The translations under genes and the position numbers were made by a program. Source: Gluconobacter cerinus (GTDB lineage Bacteria; Pseudomonadota; Alphaproteobacteria; Acetobacterales; Acetobacteraceae). Taken from it: a stretch of 64,000 nt of DNA. Location of the stretch: positions 372,001 to 436,000 of the forward strand of contig NZ_BEWM01000001.1 of assembly GCF_002723935.1 (NCBI RefSeq), given 5' to 3'. The notes beneath the pieces were generated by a model that ran no database searches, was not told the DNA's origin, and saw only the letters and a program-made list of their open reading frames with translations. Of the stretch, positions 61,553 to 64,000 are shown piece by piece. The number at the start of each line of letters is the position of its first letter. The first letter of the stretch is position 1.

Positions 61553-62436
61553 AGCGCCGTTCTTTTCTCGCAGGGGCCACCTGCGCTTTCACCACACTTC
61601 CACAGATTGCGTCAGCAGAACCCCGCGAGCAGGAGCAATCCGGATGGTGGGCACTGGATCTGGAAACGAACCGGACACTCGGTGAAAACCCGGACACGCA
61701 CCTGCCCATGTGCTCGACATTCAAATGGTTGCTGGCTGCTGCCACCTTGTCACGAACGGACTACGGCCGTGAACACCTGGGTCGAGAGATTGCCTTCAGC
61801 CGCAAGGATCTCATTTCCGCGTCCCCGGAGGTCAAAGCCGCTCTCGCGGCTTCAAAAACAGCGCACGCCAGTCTGTCTGTTGGCGAACTTTGCGCTGCAA
61901 CAGTTTCACTAAGCGACAGCACCGCCGCAAACCTCCTTCTGAAGAGGCTTGGCGGCCCGGCGGCCCTCACACACTGGCTGCGCGATCATCATGACCCAGT
62001 GACAAGGTTGGACCGTTACGAGACGGCGCTGAACCGTGTTCCAATGGGGGATCTGCGAGACACCACCACGCCACGCGCCATGGTCTCGAACCTTCAGAAC
62101 ATGCTCTATGGCAACAATCTGAGTTCGGCCTCTCAGGCTCAGCTTCTCAAATGGCTCCTGGCCACCACAACCGGTCCAAAACGTATGCCGGCCGGATTGA
62201 GAGAAGGATGGCGCATCGGTCACAAGACCGGAACATGGACTGTGAAACCCGGCTACAATCCAGCTGTGGAACGGGCAGCGTCCGGAGATGTGGCGATCCT
62301 GCTTCCCCCTACGGGCAAGCCCGTTCTCGTAGCCGCCTATGCAGCAGGATATTCCATTCCTCAATCAGAGAAAGAGGGCTGGTTTGCCGATATCGCTCAT
62401 CGTGCAACAGACCCCAACTGGCTACAGCGGCATTAA
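61549..62436 (+). CDS. Class A beta-lactamase-like serine hydrolase with Tat signal
   Basis: A 295-residue periplasmic serine hydrolase of the class A beta-lactamase family. A twin-arginine leader (RRSFLAGA) ends near ASA at 21-23. The catalytic S56 and K59 are in CSTFK; E158 and N162 are in ETALN (the E166/N170 pair); K226-T-G is the third box. The second box reads SDS (122-124) instead of SDN. C55 precedes the serine, as in KPC-type carbapenemases, but no Cys lies at the usual 238 partner position. Activity against beta-lactams is plausible but unproven. It is coupled to the DUF815 ATPase gene. Confidence 0.85.
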   Translation: MKRRSFLAGATCAFTTLPQIASAEPREQEQSGWWALDLETNRTLGENPDTHLPMCSTFKWLLAAATLSRTDYGREHLGREIAFSRKDLISASPEVKAALAASKTAHASLSVGELCAATVSLSDSTAANLLLKRLGGPAALTHWLRDHHDPVTRLDRYETALNRVPMGDLRDTTTPRAMVSNLQNMLYGNNLSSASQAQLLKWLLATTTGPKRMPAGLREGWRIGHKTGTWTVKPGYNPAVERAASGDVAILLPPTGKPVLVAAYAAGYSIPQSEKEGWFADIAHRATDPNWLQRH

Positions 62437-62467
62437 AAAAGGCTGGGAGACCTGCGTCTCCCAGCCT
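62435..62467 (-). terminator. Rho-independent terminator of the second TonB receptor
   Basis: An 11-bp perfect stem AGGCTGGGAGA (62440-62450) / TCTCCCAGCCT (62457-62467) with a 6-base loop, followed on the minus strand by six T. It serves the TonB receptor gene and may also limit readthrough from the beta-lactamase gene. Confidence 0.9.
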
Positions 62468-62477
62468 CTGAACGTAC

Positions 62478-64000
62478 TTAGAACGATGCGCTGACCGTTC
62501 CGAAGAACTCACGAACGGCTCCGCGTTCCATGGACTGATAATCCCCTGTCGCAGGATTGTCGTTCTGGCCCATCATGGCGATGTATTTCGTGTTGAACAG
62601 ATTATAGACGTTGAAGCTCGCCGTGACGTCTTTCAGCACACTCAGCTTGCCGAAACGATACTGCATCCCGGCATTCGCCAGCCAGTATCCACCAACGGAC
62701 GTATCATTCATGAAGCTGTAGTAACGGCGGCTATAGTAGTTGGCATCGAAATGCGCCGTCGCACCCTTCCAGGTGTATGAGACGGACGTTTTGTACATCC
62801 ACGCCGGGTAATTGACGATGTTCTTGCCTGCCAGCGCGTAGAAACCACCCGCCGTATCGACGTCCCGGTCGTAGGTACCCTTGTTGTAGCTCAGGTTATT
62901 GCTGATGCTCAGACCTTCAATCGGCGTCAGCGTGATATCGCCATTGGCACCCGTCATGGAGATATGACCGAAGTCGATCACCTGAGACACCGGATTGGTC
63001 AGAGAACCAACAGCCGCGGCCAGGATCGGATGGATCAGGCTGGCATGATAGACGGTCGCATTCGCCTGAAGATACTTGGACGTGTAGCGGTATCCACCCA
63101 GATAGACCCAGGCCTTGGACGGCTCGAGAGACTTCTTTTGCGCCTGAAAGGTCGCCTGATCTTCAACCGAGTAAACCGAGTTCGCCACGCCATAGGCCGA
63201 GACTTCGTAGGCACGCATATTCTCGGCCACATCCACATACAGCTCATGGTGGTTGTTGATGTGCCAGTCCAGATTAAGATGCGGCAGGAAGGCCTGAGAA
63301 GCGGTCAGAGAGCCATTCGGCAGTTCGTCAGAGCCGGTCCAATCCGCGTTATTGTAGTTCGCGCCGCCTGAGGTCGTCGCAACCATGGACTTGAACCCGG
63401 CATGCAGCGTCAGACCTTCGGTCAGGCGGATACTGTCCTGAAGGTGAAACTGCATGACGTTGGTCGTCCACTGGAAGTTGTACCCTTCCAGAAAAGCCTT
63501 TCCGTAAACGTCATAGGGACCGACGGCCTTGAGAGGCGCGCCCTCGCCTAGCACCGGCTGCTGGTAATTGAACAGGCCCGCCTGCTGGTTGTTGTTCTCG
63601 TACCAGACACCGCCCTCGATCGTGTGGCGTCCCCACTTGTAGCGAAGGCTCGTATCAAGACCGTAACGCTCCTGACGATTCTGCCAGACTTCTTCTGAGA
63701 ATGGCGCACCATTTGGGGATGGGTCTTCGGAGTCCGTGTAGCTGTAATAGCCGGTCTGGCTGTGACCATAGACCGTTGTGTTCCAGGTCAGGTTATCCGT
63801 GAGAGCCAGATCGAAGTGCAGGCCACCCATGTAGTTGGTTTCAGCCTGACCGCCATCGTACATCGCGATTTCGGATCCATCGATGCCCGGCACGCCACTA
63901 TACCCAGCCGGAAGCGCTGCCGTACCCTTTGCAATGCCGTAGGCCAGACCATAATTCGGATAGAGATGCGGCGTCCGCCATCCAAGATTCTTCAAAATCC
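62478..64000 (-). CDS. TonB-dependent receptor, C-terminal part (runs off the window)
   Basis: About 505 residues of a TonB-dependent outer-membrane receptor barrel; the signal peptide, TonB box and plug lie beyond the right edge. The barrel has the alternating aromatic strands of the family, a late TonB_dep_Rec-like segment (VTASFNVYNLFNTKY) and the canonical terminal Phe (SASF). The substrate cannot be judged from this part. It differs clearly in sequence from the receptor at 22.7 kb. Confidence 0.9.
   Translation of the reverse strand, partial: ILKNLGWRTPHLYPNYGLAYGIAKGTAALPAGYSGVPGIDGSEIAMYDGGQAETNYMGGLHFDLALTDNLTWNTTVYGHSQTGYYSYTDSEDPSPNGAPFSEEVWQNRQERYGLDTSLRYKWGRHTIEGGVWYENNNQQAGLFNYQQPVLGEGAPLKAVGPYDVYGKAFLEGYNFQWTTNVMQFHLQDSIRLTEGLTLHAGFKSMVATTSGGANYNNADWTGSDELPNGSLTASQAFLPHLNLDWHINNHHELYVDVAENMRAYEVSAYGVANSVYSVEDQATFQAQKKSLEPSKAWVYLGGYRYTSKYLQANATVYHASLIHPILAAAVGSLTNPVSQVIDFGHISMTGANGDITLTPIEGLSISNNLSYNKGTYDRDVDTAGGFYALAGKNIVNYPAWMYKTSVSYTWKGATAHFDANYYSRRYYSFMNDTSVGGYWLANAGMQYRFGKLSVLKDVTASFNVYNLFNTKYIAMMGQNDNPATGDYQSMERGAVREFFGTVSASF

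Noticed and set aside
1-64000. CRISPR array, insertion sequence, prophage, rRNA or replication origin
   Set aside because: No regularly spaced repeats, transposase or integrase frames, rRNA-like conserved blocks or DnaA-box clusters were seen on reading the window.

Overview
The window is chromosomal DNA of an alphaproteobacterium, most likely an acetic acid bacterium (Acetobacteraceae, Gluconobacter-like). The evidence is the alphaproteobacterial gene orders (rpmH-rnpA-yidD-yidC-engB-argB; rpoZ-spoT-acpS-lepB-rnc-era; pyrH-frr-uppS-cdsA-dxr-rseP-bamA-skp-lpxD-fabZ-lpxA-lpxI; lptC-lptA-lptB-rpoN), a DUF1150 protein, LpxI in place of LpxH, and moderately high GC almost everywhere. The genus is an inference from general resemblance, not from a search.

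Layout. 0.2-3.2 kb: a small MscS channel, a glutathione-independent formaldehyde dehydrogenase and an FMN reductase. 3.2-10.4 kb: gltD-gltB (glutamate synthase) and an NDUFA9-like Rossmann protein. 10.4-16 kb: tRNA-Leu(CAG), an exonuclease-only RNase D, then a tightly overlapping kdsD-lptC-lptA-lptB-rpoN operon for Kdo synthesis and LPS transport. 16-17.8 kb: an AT-rich insert with a GT61-type glycosyltransferase, followed by an ABC-F ATPase. 19.4-25.1 kb: an accessory stretch with a FucP-like sugar/H+ symporter, a secreted PI-PLC-like phosphodiesterase and a TonB-dependent receptor. 25.1-28.8 kb: RidA, DUF1150, Hsp20, then def-fmt-truA. 28.8-31.4 kb: dapD-dapE and a membrane protein. 31.6-36.8 kb: a degenerate GGDEF protein and rpmH-rnpA-yidD-yidC-engB-argB. 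36.9-55.6 kb: a tiny HisKA-like protein, then nineteen collinear minus-strand genes from rpoZ down to gloA, covering stringent response, ACP activation, secretion, RNA processing, ribosome recycling, UMP and isoprenoid synthesis, phospholipid precursors, outer-membrane assembly and lipid A. 55.8-62.4 kb: an NYN-nuclease/UDG-like pair, msrPQ, a beta-hydroxyacid dehydrogenase, Fe-superoxide dismutase, yajC, and a DUF815 ATPase coupled to a Tat-exported class A beta-lactamase. The window ends inside a second TonB-dependent receptor.

The dominant theme is cell-envelope construction: lipid A, Kdo, LPS transport, BAM, YidC, LepB, CdsA and UppS. Most of the window is ordinary housekeeping. The points most worth a second look are an rnpA whose conserved N-terminus has no ATG, GTG or TTG start, the coupled NYN/UDG-like pair, the DUF815/beta-lactamase pair with an altered SDN motif, the isolated HisKA-like mini-protein, the AT-rich GT61 insert after rpoN, and several structured leaders. 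No CRISPR array, insertion sequence, prophage or rRNA was seen.
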